From positions 35,923,963 to 35,987,962 of the forward strand of contig OX638133.1 of the NCBI GenBank assembly GCA_951804985.1: a stretch of DNA of 64,000 nucleotides, read 5' to 3'. The translations under genes and the position numbers were made by a program. Shown here piece after piece: positions 35,010-44,444 of the stretch. This DNA comes from Dryomyza anilis. Lineage: Eukaryota > Arthropoda > Insecta > Diptera > Dryomyzidae. How positions within the stretch are numbered: the first letter of the stretch is position 1; each line of letters opens with the position of its first letter. The notes below the pieces were generated by a model that saw only the letters and a program-made list of their open reading frames with translations, searched no databases and was not told where the DNA came from.

Positions 35010-35169
35010 GACTGTATGTCTGTTTGTTCCAGCATCACGTCTAAACCGCTGAACCGATTTAACTGAAATTTTGCACCAGGATACTATGGGGCGTGGTACC
35101 TCCCATACAACCCAAACTTTCAAAACGACATAACTCAGCACATACACAATCTAAAAAGATGAAACAAAA

Positions 35170-35695
35170 AACTAAAATTCACCACACTAAAACTCACCAC
35201 ACTAAAACTCACCACACTAAAACTCACCACTCTAAAACTCACCACACTAAAACTCACCACACTAAAACTCACCACAATAAAACTCACCACGCTAAAACTC
35301 ACCACACTAAAAATTCTCCATACTAAAACTCACCACACCAAAATTCACCACCCTAAAACTCACCACACTAAAACTGAACACAATAAAGCTCACCACACTA
35401 AAACTCACCACACTAAAAATTCACCACACTAAAACTCACCACACTAAAACTCACCATACTAAAAACTCACCACAACGAAACTCACCACACTAAAACTCAC
35501 CACACTAAAACTCACCGCACTAAAACTCACCACAATAAACTCACTACATTAAAACTCACTGCACTAAAAAATTCACTACACTAGAACTCACCACACTAAA
35601 ACTCACCACACTAAAAATTCACTTAACTAAAAATTCAACACACTAAAACTCACCACATTAAAACTAACTACACTAAAACTTCTACTGGGAAAAAC
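35170..35695. repeat. 15-bp tandem array (ACTAAAACTCACCAC), about 30 imperfect copies, inside the Helitron-like element
   Basis: Units ACTAAAACTCACCAC recur with point changes and one- or two-base indels. The 15-bp period leaves frames open (His/Thr/Lys repeats at 35093-35326), which has no coding significance. Confidence 0.85.
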
Positions 35696-35825
35696 TCTAC
35701 GGTGAAGAATTCTACCGGGAAGAGTTCTACCGGGAAGAATTCTACGGTAAAGCGTTCTATGGGGAAGAATTTTACGGCGAAGATTTCTACTGGGAAGAAT
35801 TCTACGGTGAAATATTCTAGAAAAA
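35696..35825. repeat. Second 15-bp array (GGGAAGAATTCTACC-type)
   Basis: About eight units of GAAGAATTCTACCGG/GGTGAA alternate right after the first array. The opposite-strand frame 35627-35896 (Arg/Ile/Leu repeats) is a by-product. Confidence 0.8.
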
Positions 35826-36429
35826 TTGTTTTGGCGTAGAATTATTATTTGGTTACTACATTTATAAAACCAATAAAAACTTCCACAGCGAAGCACAGGC
35901 CCCTTATATAAAATATAATATATATAATATATTTTTTTATATTAATAAAAAATATTTGTGAATTCACAAAATCTTGGCACGAGTCGTGCTCGGGTCCAGC
36001 TAGTAATATAATATAAATAATATAATTATATAAAATGATATAAATTAAATTATTAAAATTAATTATTAATAATTAAAAAAAAACTGCATCCAAAAATGCA
36101 TTACTGCATTTTAAAAACTATACAATTTTTTTTATTTATTTAATCACAAAAAATGGCAAGGGATTTCAAAAACATATTCAAAATAAATTTTAGATGGGAA
36201 TCGAACTTTTGAGTTTAAAGTGTTTCAGGCTAGGCGTGACTGATGAAAATATAAAACGAAGTATGCCTGTTCCAATAATCTGTATTTTTTATCCGATTTT
36301 TTTTAATTATAGTTTATTGAAAAGCTAATAAAATTTTCCAACTGATGATTTAGCCACTTTTTTAGTTTAATGCGTTTGAGAGACATTATTTCAATTCAAT
36401 TTTGAAATTGTTGATTTATGTACGAAAAC

Positions 36430-36600
36430 GCGAACTTTGAGGTCCATTTCCCATATTCGGATTTCGCTGAAAATTCTCCACATCGATTTTCTCATTCAAT
36501 AGAACATTTCTAGGGGGTGACCTCCTCTCGATTCGAAATCATGATTGTCCATTGTCAGTCTAATGTACATATTTAAACTGATTCAAAAAAAAATCCCGAG
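36430..36600. repeat. Family I dispersed repeat, inverted partner of 42360-42560
   Basis: CATTTCCCATATTCGGATTT, CGCTGAAAATTCTCCACAT, TTTCTCATTCAATAGAACAT and CTCGATTCGAAATCATG are found in the same order, with mismatches, on the opposite strand at 42360-42560. Confidence 0.65.
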
Positions 36601-37154
36601 AAAAATTATTTTACAAGCTTGGGTGTTCTGTTGCAGAAGATATGTGAAACAAAAAGCAATATCAGTCAAATGTAGGTACACTATTGAAATGTTAACATAT
36701 TAAAAATATGTTTTTTGTGTGTTATAAATTAAATGTAATAATTAGGGCTCGGATTTTGATGACCTAAAAATACTTTAAAAATTACCATTCAAATGACCCT
36801 AAAAACGAAAAAAAAATTACTTTAAAAACGACCTACAAATTATTTATACAAAAGTATAAATAATCGAGTTTAGGCTAATACAGCTTATATTCTGTGGTCA
36901 GTTAGTACCAAAATTACACATTCTACTGAAAGGTTATGCGAAGCGTATTATTTTTGTCTGTATTCAGTGCGTCAATATATTTTGTTACGAAAAGATGTAA
37001 TTTTCCCCATAGTGCAAGCATTCAACAGTGATAATTGAGACGCAAGGCAATTAAGCGCACTAAGCAATGTGTTAGAAAGAGACGGAAGATCATGTAAGAT
37101 CAGCGCATAAAACACATGAGTGCGAATGAGATGCCAATAGAATGCGTCATTTAC

Positions 37155-37197
37155 GAAACGAGTAGAAGGTTCTCGAAACAAGTCGAAGCTTGTCGAA
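37155..37197. promoter_or_regulatory. Heat-shock-element array
   Basis: GAA occurs at 37155, 37165, 37175, 37185 and 37195, exactly 10 bp apart. TTC lies at 37170 and the near-match TTG at 37190, midway between. The segment 37165-37177 (GAAGGTTCTCGAA) is a perfect GAAnnTTCnnGAA element, the binding unit of trimeric heat-shock factor. It lies about 25-65 bp upstream of a TATA box. Activity is inferred, not shown. Confidence 0.7.
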
Positions 37198-37219
37198 ACG
37201 TGTCAAACTGATGCATGCA

Positions 37220-37258
37220 TATATAAGGGAGCCGCATCTGAGGTACAGCACTTCAGTT
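37220..37258 (+). promoter_or_regulatory. TATA box and arthropod initiator
   Basis: TATATAAG at 37220-37227 is followed by a perfect TCAGTT initiator at 37253-37258 (A at 37255 as the presumed start). The spacing is usual for fly core promoters. The next 200 bp are a purine/AT-rich leader-like sequence without a long reading frame. Confidence 0.65.
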
Positions 37259-38019
37259 GTGATTTGATAGTGAACTAGTGCATCTCGTGAGCGAACATTG
37301 TAAAGATAAATTGTAGTAATAAATACAACAGTGATTATAAGTGATTGTTATCAAGTTGTTATTTAAGTAAATAACATTAATTAATATTAGTTTAAATAAT
37401 ACTAGTTAAATCAAATATTAGTGTGTTTTTATTTTGTATACAATCCAGCGATACGAACTCATAGAACAGTTTTCGGTAGACTGAATTTTCGAAACAATAT
37501 ACATTGTAGAAAGCAGACTTCAAGTATTTTTATATCTAAATGGTGAATGCTTAATATTTTACTTTATTCAATTGCATTGGTATAAATAACGAAGGACATT
37601 CACAAGATTTACTTTGAATTTGATATAAATACAGTATGTAGTAAAAATGATTGCATATGTAGTAATATTTTAATATTTAGCTTTCAGTTAAATAAATAAC
37701 AACAAACTTTTTTCGGAGACTAATATTTTCGATTTCTAAATAAATACAAGATAATGCAAAATTATATGAGTATGTGTTATATTTTAACTTTAGCTTGATG
37801 TAAAATAAATACGGTATGTAGTAAAATTTAAAACAGATGTAGTAATTTATATACGTATTTGAGGACGTATAAATGAAGACAAAATGTTGTTATTTTAATA
37901 TAAATTTTGCAGTACTGCAGTAAAATTATGTAGTTATTTTTCCATACAAAAATGTTTTTCAATAATATCAATGTAATAAAAACAAATAGATATAATTTGA
38001 ACATAAATATTTATTTTAA

Positions 38020-38023
38020 AGAC

Positions 38024-38052
<29 letters not shown>
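38020..38052. repeat. (ATTT)n microsatellite
   Basis: A run of TTATTTATTTATTTATTT inside the hAT element. Confidence 0.85.
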
Positions 38053-38054
<2 letters not shown>

Positions 38055-38534
38055 ATACAGTATTTTTATCGTTCCAGCCATATCTCTTAAAGGCAATTTT
38101 CTTTTTAATTTCAAATTAAACGAATATATTAAAATAAGAGGTATTCATAAATTTATTAACTTGCGATGCCATATGTATTACTGATTTCAAAATAAAATAA
38201 TAAAGACAGAATTAGTAGTAAAAATTAAGACTAAAGATGTCTAATTTCGTTTCTAATCTACTTCATGATTGCTTAATATCAAGAAAAATTTACGAAATAC
38301 TAAAAATAATGACCTTAATTAATTACAGGATCTAACTACTAAATAAAGCCAAAAAATGTCAAATTCATTAAAAAATGACATGTCATCCAAATACGAGCCC
38401 TGGTAATAATGCACTTTGAACTCATATTAAGAAAAAATTAAGATCTTAAAGTTAACACAGAAATAAAAGCAAACAATAAAATTTAAATAATAAATTTCAG
38501 TGCATATGCGTGCTTCACAAACTTGTCGACACTA

Positions 38535-38905
38535 CACAGAAAAAAAAATGTACATCATATTGATGAATTCCATGATTCATTTTTTTGTCCGATTATTTTT
38601 TTTTGAACAATTTTTTAGTGTCAGAAAATTTTTTTCAGATATTTTTTTTAAATTTTTTTATTGATATTTTTAATAACATTTTTTTCAAACACTTTTTTTC
38701 AAATTATTTTAAATATTTTTTTTTAAACTATGAACAAATTCATCAATATGACAATTCAAATTCATTGTATTGAATATTTTGTTCATATATATAATGAATG
38801 CTTTCATTTACATGTCATTTAATGAACGGTGGTATCAATATGATGAATCTGGTAGTTGGTGAACAAATTCATAATATTTATGAATAAATACATCATATTG
38901 AAATT
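38535..38905. mobile_element. Family C MITE
   Basis: The left end CACAGAAAAAAAAATGTACA..TCATATTGATGAATTCC is mirrored by TGAATAAATACATCATATTG at the right. The interior carries AATGAACGGTGGTATCAATA and GATGAATCTGGTAGTTGGTG, shared with 59640-60055 and 62005-62265. Confidence 0.75.
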
Positions 38906-38919
38906 TGTTTTTTCTGTTT

Positions 38920-39197
38920 GTTTCAGATATTTTTTTTTAATTTTTTTATTGATATTTTTAATAAAATTTTTACAACACTTTTTTTCAAATTATTTTAAAT
39001 AATTTTTTTTTTTTAATTGTGAACAAATTCATCAATATGACAATTCAAATTCATTGTATTTAATATTTTGTTCATATATATAATGAATGCTTTCTTTTAT
39101 ATGTCATTTAATGACCGGTAGTATCAATATGATGAATCTGGTAGTTGGTGAAAAAATTCATAATATTTATGAATAAATACATCATATTGAAATTTTT
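38920..39197. mobile_element. Family C, second tandem copy (left end missing)
   Basis: It repeats the interior and right end of the preceding copy at a period of about 300 bp (TTCATATATATAATGAATGC, then ATGACCGGTAGTATCAATAT). It looks like a tandem duplication rather than an independent insertion. Confidence 0.7.
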
Positions 39198-39362
39198 ATA
39201 CCCTACACCTATGAGGTACAGGGTATATTAACTTTGTGCATATATTGAAACGCCCCTTAGGAGGCGTGTCCGGAATGGGCCCGACCGACTATAAAAATCC
39301 GCTCCATGTGACCGAACTTACCCATGTGACCTAACTTTCCCAACTCGTTTTTTTCTGTGTAG
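39197..39362 (+). mobile_element. Family B, minimal internally deleted copy (about 165 bp)
   Basis: The head TTTATACCCTACACCTATGA..GGTACAGGGTATATTAAC runs to GGCGTGTCCGGAATG. It then joins directly to the tail GGGCCCGACCGACTATAAAA..CCCAACTCG. The core and GTCY tract are deleted; in 60089-60748 the same head and tail are separated by about 500 bp. Confidence 0.8.
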
Positions 39363-39964
39363 TGTAGCGACAACAATACAGCACAAAACACATGAATATT
39401 CGGTCGACAAACGGAATTAGCTTCGCATTGACAAAACAGCTTTCTCTATTTTGTTAAATGGATTTACGTTTTAAATTCAAACCAAAGTCCGTCGTCCTGG
39501 GAAAATTTGTGTTTTTAAAAAAACAACATGTGAATATTATTTTGGAAACCCCAGATTTCATTAAATGATTAAATGAAATGTAACATGTCTTGTGCTTTAG
39601 AGCTTTTATATAATATAATTTGTTTCTATTTGTATTTCTTAATTTTTAAAAATCATTTTAAAACCGATATAAAACTAAATTATATATTATATATCGGTTT
39701 CGGATATTGGTTTATTTTTAATTTTCGTATAACGGTTTCGGTTTTAGTTTTAAAAATAAAACAGTTTTAAAGGATATGGATAAGAGACGTGATACATTTC
39801 AGGCAATTATAGCAGACAATAAAATAAGAGCACTGAAAAAATACGCGGAGAAAAACTATGGTAGCGTCATGATCTCGACAACTTTACTATGCTCTCTACA
39901 ATCATAGATAGTTGTCGCAATCAAAATATAGTATTTATTTTCAATTTATTTTCAACAATAGTAA

Positions 39965-40994
39965 GGTCGCAAGAATGCCAAAGGGGCGAATGCGCATTTA
40001 TAAAAATGTTGGGAAATCAAATTTTATAGTTTGAAGTGCTTTAAAAATTAGAAAAAATTATATTTTTTTTTATTTTTTCTATTATTTTAGTTTATTGGTC
40101 AATTATTATCACGTATATAAAATATCTTTAGATTTGGACAACCTACTGAATTATAAATACGGATTTTTGAGGCTATATCCAGATCAAAAAGCAAATATTT
40201 TTGATTTTTGTGCTATAACTTTTTATTAGCGCAAGATAAAATAGTAATGTAGAGGCATTAATTGTTTGTTTTTAAAGCACCTATCTATTGGCATAATTAA
40301 TTAAAAATATTTTGTCAAACATTAATTTGCCATTAGTTATTTGCAGGAAAAATGGTTAGCAAAATATTTTGAAATAATGATGCAGTTCGATAGATGCTTT
40401 AAAAACAAACAATTAATATCTTTACACCACTATTTTATCTTGCACCAATAAAAAATTAAAGCAAAAAAACTAAGAAATTGGAAAAATGGAAAATCTTGTC
40501 ATGCCAAAAGGGCTAATCTTTTCGTTTTTTCGCCATAACTCTTTAATGGTGAAGATCAAATACAGGTGCAAAGGTATTAATTGTTAGTTTTAAAAGTACC
40601 TATCAAACTGCATAATTACTTAAAAAAATATTTTGCCAAAAAAATTTTCCTGCAAATAACAAATGGCAAATTAATGTTTGGCAAAATATTTTTAATTAAT
40701 GATGCAGATCGATAGGTGTTTTAAAAACAAACATTACATGCCTATACATCACTATGTTATCTTGTAACATTAAAGAGTTATAGCAAAAAATGAAAAGATT
40801 CGCCCCTTTGGCATGACAAGATTTTCAACTTTTCAAATTCGCCCTTTTGGTTTTGTCTTTTGTGGCTAGAAATATCCAACAAAATGACACGCGATTTTGG
40901 CACAGCATACTTGAGGATAAACTACATTCAAAAATGTAAAAAAAACGCAAATGTCAAAAATTGCACATTCGCCCCTTTGGCATGACAGTGACGA
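39965..40994. mobile_element. Family H inverted-repeat element, about 1.0 kb
   Basis: The left AAGAATGCCAAAGGGGCGAA and right TTCGCCCCTTTGGCATGACA ends are inverted repeats. The interior alternates TTTTTATTAGCGCAAGATAA, AAGCACCTATCTATTGGCAT and AACAAATGGCAAATTAATG in both orientations, so the element folds on itself several times. It is related to 23456-24057. There is no coding capacity. Confidence 0.75.
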
Positions 40995-40999
40995 TATTA

Positions 41000-41700
41000 T
41001 AAAATGATTATCTTTCTCAAAGCATGTTATGGTTGTCGAAAATATTATAAAAAATCTTATACGGATTTTTATTTTACGAAACACAGTCACTTGGTAATCA
41101 AAAATTTTATAATAGCTATATTTCTTTACTCTAAGAAGTCTATTTCTTAATTAAAAAAATACTTATCTATAATTGAAAAAACTATTGTTGTCTCCCAATT
41201 GTCTTCTCTATCTTCTTTTGGAAATTTTCTACTTAAACAAAGAATTGTTATTATTTTTTTTGTAATAATTTTTACTTTTTATTTTGCTATTTTGCATTCG
41301 AGACGAATTCTTCTGCAGTTTTAGAAGTTTATTTATTTTTATCAATCAGCATAGTTCACTAATATTATTTAAAGATTCTACTTTCCTATGGTAATTCGTA
41401 TTGGTTCGTCACATGTTGATTTTAAAAAATGCGGTTATTTCATATTCTTTTTCGTTTACATTGGTTTGCGCACAAAATCAAATCAAATCCCATTCACCAC
41501 TTAAAATAAAAATTACTTTCAATAAAAATAATTGAGTTCAGGAGTTTGTAGTAATTTGAAAGAATATTATTTTACCACAAGTCACACCTGCGCCATAATA
41601 ACATTAATTGAAAAAAAAAAACAAATGAATCTGATGAGAGCACTGATAAAACGGGTTTCTGAATTTCCCCTTATTTCAGTTAATGTTTGCCTGCCGTAGC
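41000..41700. other. Gene-free AT-rich sequence
   Basis: Nothing recognised. The pyrimidine tract CCCCTTATTTCAG at about 41667-41679 could be the acceptor of the small-ORF candidate's first exon. Confidence 0.4.
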
Positions 41701-41711
41701 AAACACTGAAA

Positions 41712-41753
41712 ATGGGCGGCGCCTATGCCGCACTGCACAATGAGCGCTTGAGC
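41712..41753 (+). CDS. Candidate small-ORF exon 1 (14 codons)
   Basis: An ATG in good context (GAAAATGGG) opens MGGAYAALHNERLS, ending at a GTACGT donor-like site. The segment is GC-rich against AT-rich surroundings and is preceded by a possible acceptor (TTATTTCAG). Joined to 42099-42179 in phase 0 it gives a 40-residue peptide. Read without splicing the frame continues 17 more codons to a stop after a poly-A run. I recognise no family. The Gly-2 start would allow N-myristoylation, but this is speculation. It may instead be part of a 5' leader or conserved non-coding DNA. Confidence 0.3.
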
Positions 41754-42098
41754 GTACGTAACTGGATGGTGCTCCGAGAGGGCACAAAAAAAAAAACAGC
41801 AATATAAACAAAATCCACGCCCACCAGTGGGAGTCAATATGGCAGCACTGACAACTACCAAATAAATGAAGATGAAAACCCAGGCATGATGACGATGATG
41901 AAGCTGTTATTTCTGTTGAATGGGTTGAATACAAGGACAGGAGTTAAACATTTTTAATGACGCTCACTGTCATGCTTTGATTATTTAATTTTCTGGTCTC
42001 CTAATTTAATTTTATTATCGACATACATGAGAACGCCCTGCTCAGCATCCTCTGTAACTTCCGTACAATTTGTGTTTGTTTTTTTTTTTTTGTTTCAG

Positions 42099-42179
42099 CG
42101 CCCACTGAAGAGTGAAGAGGTCGTGAAGTTTGTGACAGACCAAATCTATGTGGAATCGCCCACGTGTGGCGCCGTTTAA
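42099..42179 (+). CDS. Candidate small-ORF exon 2 (26 codons and stop)
   Basis: A strong acceptor, a T-rich tract ending TTTCAG (42065-42098), opens RPLKSEEVVKFVTDQIYVES then PTCGAV and a TAA stop (42177-42179). The other two frames stop within four to five codons. A consensus GTAAGT donor follows at 42222, so the exon could be 42099-42221 with its 3' part untranslated. Base composition is coding-like. The product is unknown. An alternative is a non-coding leader exon of a larger gene whose coding part is outside the window. Confidence 0.35.
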   Translation, partial: RPLKSEEVVKFVTDQIYVESPTCGAV

Positions 42180-42229
42180 ATTAACGAAAATTATATATTT
42201 TAATTAAAAACGGCGTCGAATGTAAGTAC

Positions 42230-43785
42230 CATATTTGGAAGATATTTGTAATACAAAAGCGCAGATTTTTCTCATGTGCCAATGATCTTTTGACAGAATA
42301 AAAAGTTTTAGCAAACTAAAGTAAAATAATCACGCAAAAAAACATGGTTAAAAAGCATCAATACTATGATTGGATTCATGATTGTAGGGTGTGTGATTAG
42401 TAGATTGGATTTGCATCTTTTCGAATCGAGAAACCCCTAAAAATGCTCTATTGGATGAGAAAATGTATGTGATGAATTTTCAGCGTATTCCAAATACGGG
42501 AAATGGGCCCAAACAAAATTTTAAATTTAGGTGATTGTAAAAAAGACTTAATTTTTTCAAAAAAATAAGAAATTACAAAATTTTTTCAGTAAAAATTACA
42601 GTAGTAAAATTCTGGCGTAAGAAACTAAACTTGCACTGAATCTGGAGCGTGTAGAATCCCTTCCCGACTATTTACTTTTTACATGAAATAAACATTTTAG
42701 GAAGACTCATTTCTTAAAGGACGATAGTTCTTAGAAAATGGTTTGACTCTTTACTGCTAACATTCCATTGAAGCTGGTATTTTGTATGTGAAAAAAATTA
42801 GAAATATTTATAAAATCGATTGGCGCTTATTCTCTACAAAGTGTGTTGGAAGTACTCTTGCTTGAGTTACTACTGCATGTGCATTCTGCATGTTGAGACG
42901 TCATTATAGCAGGGTTTCTAAAAATCCTACGTGTTTTTAAAGTACATTGAATAATAAAATACAAAGTCACAGTTTTCTAAATCTATTTTTTTACAATTTT
43001 AAAATACACTTTAATATTTGAATAATATCACTCATACGACCTCTATGCCATACGCAGAATAAATATATTTATATTTTTTTTGTTTTGATGGAATTGAACA
43101 AATTAAAAATACTTCATTAATAAAAGGCTAAAAATAATTTAATACATAAATTTAAATGTTATTTTGATGTACACGTCCGAGTATGTTACACGGAAAAGTG
43201 AACAGCAGTTCTCAGAGATCGAAGCAAGTTATCAATTAAACATCATCACGTAGTATGTGCGCGAGATTGTACAAAGAGGTGTGGCACTTAAAAATTGCTA
43301 TAACTCTTTACCTACTAAGAGCATAGCTATAAAAATCGAAATAAAAGACGATATTAAACATTGTAATAGTCACGTAGAATAAGTGCTGGAAAAATACGGA
43401 TTTTTTATTAAATCAACTCCACCGAATTTTTTCGGTTTTATTGGATTAATTATAAATAACATAATTTCAATAGGATTTATCGGTTTTTAAAGTTATTACT
43501 TCCCACCATTTCCACAAAGTATGTTTAAAATATACTTTGTGGAAAAATTCACCATCTCAGAGCAGGAAGCCGTTTTCTTCTATATTCTTCTATATCTTCT
43601 ATTAGTCATATGGGCGAGAAAATGAAACGGGCTAAGTGCCTGATCAAATCTGTTTTGAATGTCTTCTTTATAACAGGACAACTCTTCAGAACCTAATAGA
43701 TTCAATCACCGCTGTAAAAATTGGCTGAAATCCAAGATTTTGGATTTTAGTAGTCCCGTGGAATGTGAGTGGGATTGGAAAGAGC
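42230..43785. other. Gene-free sequence with family I partner and a short perfect hairpin
   Basis: 42360-42560 is the inverted partner of 36430-36600. At about 43510-43546 TTTCCACAAAGTAT and ATACTTTGTGGAAA form a perfect 14-bp stem around a short loop. The rest appears unique. Confidence 0.45.
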
Positions 43786-43789
43786 GGTA

Positions 43790-43924
43790 TGGCACTAAGT
43801 TAAATGTGGGCGGTAAAAATAGCGACGTCGGCATAAACTAAAAAGGGAAAAGGGGCGTAAATGTATCCACACTTTACACTAACGATATAGTTTTGCAATT
43901 AAAAAAACTTAGCACGGGTCCAGC
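43790..43924 (+). mobile_element. Helitron-like 3' fragment
   Basis: AAAAAGGGAAAAGGGGCGTA, ACGATATAGTTTTGCAATTA and CTTAGCACGGGTCCAGC match the 3' part of 43990-44440. The final CTAG is altered and the hairpin shortened. Confidence 0.7.
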
Positions 43925-43989
43925 AAGTTTTGAATAAATTGGGAAATCTACTTTTTGAAACCTAATTTTGTCAGTGTTTACTTTTTCAA

Positions 43990-44440
43990 TCTATATATAA
44001 TAAAAATGAAATGTCCTGTGTGTGCCAGAGCATCACGAGAGAACGAAAAGACGGATTTGCCTAATTCCTTTTGTATTTTGTTCGTGTCATTGCAAGAGTG
44101 GTTTAGGAAAAAAGAAAAGTCGGAAAAACTCAAAGGAAAAGCCGGAAAATCGAAAGTATCTAAATTTAACCCTAGGACTATGAAATTTGGGCAGAGTGTT
44201 CATCTCTTGACGTATGTGTGCACTACGAAGGGATTTTTTGAAATTCGATCCCTAAGGTACAAAAATGGGCGTGGCAAGTACTTAAGATAGTCACAGTCAT
44301 GAAATGTTGGCGGGAAAAATAGTGACTAGTCTTGCACTAAAAAGGGAAAAAGGGGCGTAAATGTATCTACACTTTATAAACGATATAGTTTTGCAATTAC
44401 AAAAACTTAGCACGGGCGCAGCTCTGCTAAGTCCAGCTAG
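43990..44440 (+). mobile_element. Non-autonomous Helitron-like element, 451 bp
   Basis: The 5' end TCTATATATAATAAAAATGA follows an A. The 3' end CCAGCTAG is followed by T. Just upstream, CTTAGCA and TGCTAAG form a 7-bp terminal stem around a GC-rich loop. This is the Helitron signature. A 111-codon frame at 43955-44290 crosses the 5' boundary and is not a host gene. Confidence 0.8.
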
Positions 44441-44444
44441 TTTA

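Larger units (their letters stand above)
34933..36003 (+). mobile_element. Non-autonomous Helitron-like element, 1,071 bp
   Basis: The 5' end is TCTATATATATAAAACTC preceded by A. The 3' end is CTAG followed by T, with a terminal hairpin GCACGAGTCGTGC a few bases upstream (TCGGGTCCAG between). These are the structural hallmarks of Helitrons (5'-TC, 3'-hairpin-CTRR, insertion between A and T). After the 5' end come a (GTCT)n tract (34958-35010) and AACCGCTGAACCGATTTAAC. The interior is dominated by two 15-bp tandem arrays. No Rep/helicase coding is present. Confidence 0.8.
36743..38402. mobile_element. hAT-type non-autonomous element, 1,660 bp, with 8-bp target duplication
   Basis: The termini are TAGGGCTCGGATTTTGATGA and, read from the right, CAGGGCTCGTATTTGGATGA, inverted repeats of about 20 bp with few mismatches. 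GTAATAAT occurs immediately outside both ends (36735-36742 and 38403-38410), the 8-bp duplication expected for hAT transposition. No transposase frame remains. The interior contains a promoter-like block (37155-37258) and AT-rich sequence with repeated AAATAAATACAGTATGTAGT phrases. Confidence 0.85.

Noticed and set aside
35170..35695. CRISPR-like array
   Set aside because: Units are contiguous 15-bp tandem repeats without unique spacers, inside a Helitron-like element in a eukaryote.
36185..36240. tRNA-like B box (minus-strand GTTCGATTCCC) as a tRNA gene or SINE head
   Set aside because: No A box at the right distance and no SINE body. A single motif is not enough.
36975..37345. Solo LTR instead of captured promoter within the hAT element
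   Set aside because: The TATA/initiator layout would fit an LTR, but I could not identify convincing TG...CA ends or a short target duplication. Kept as an alternative only.
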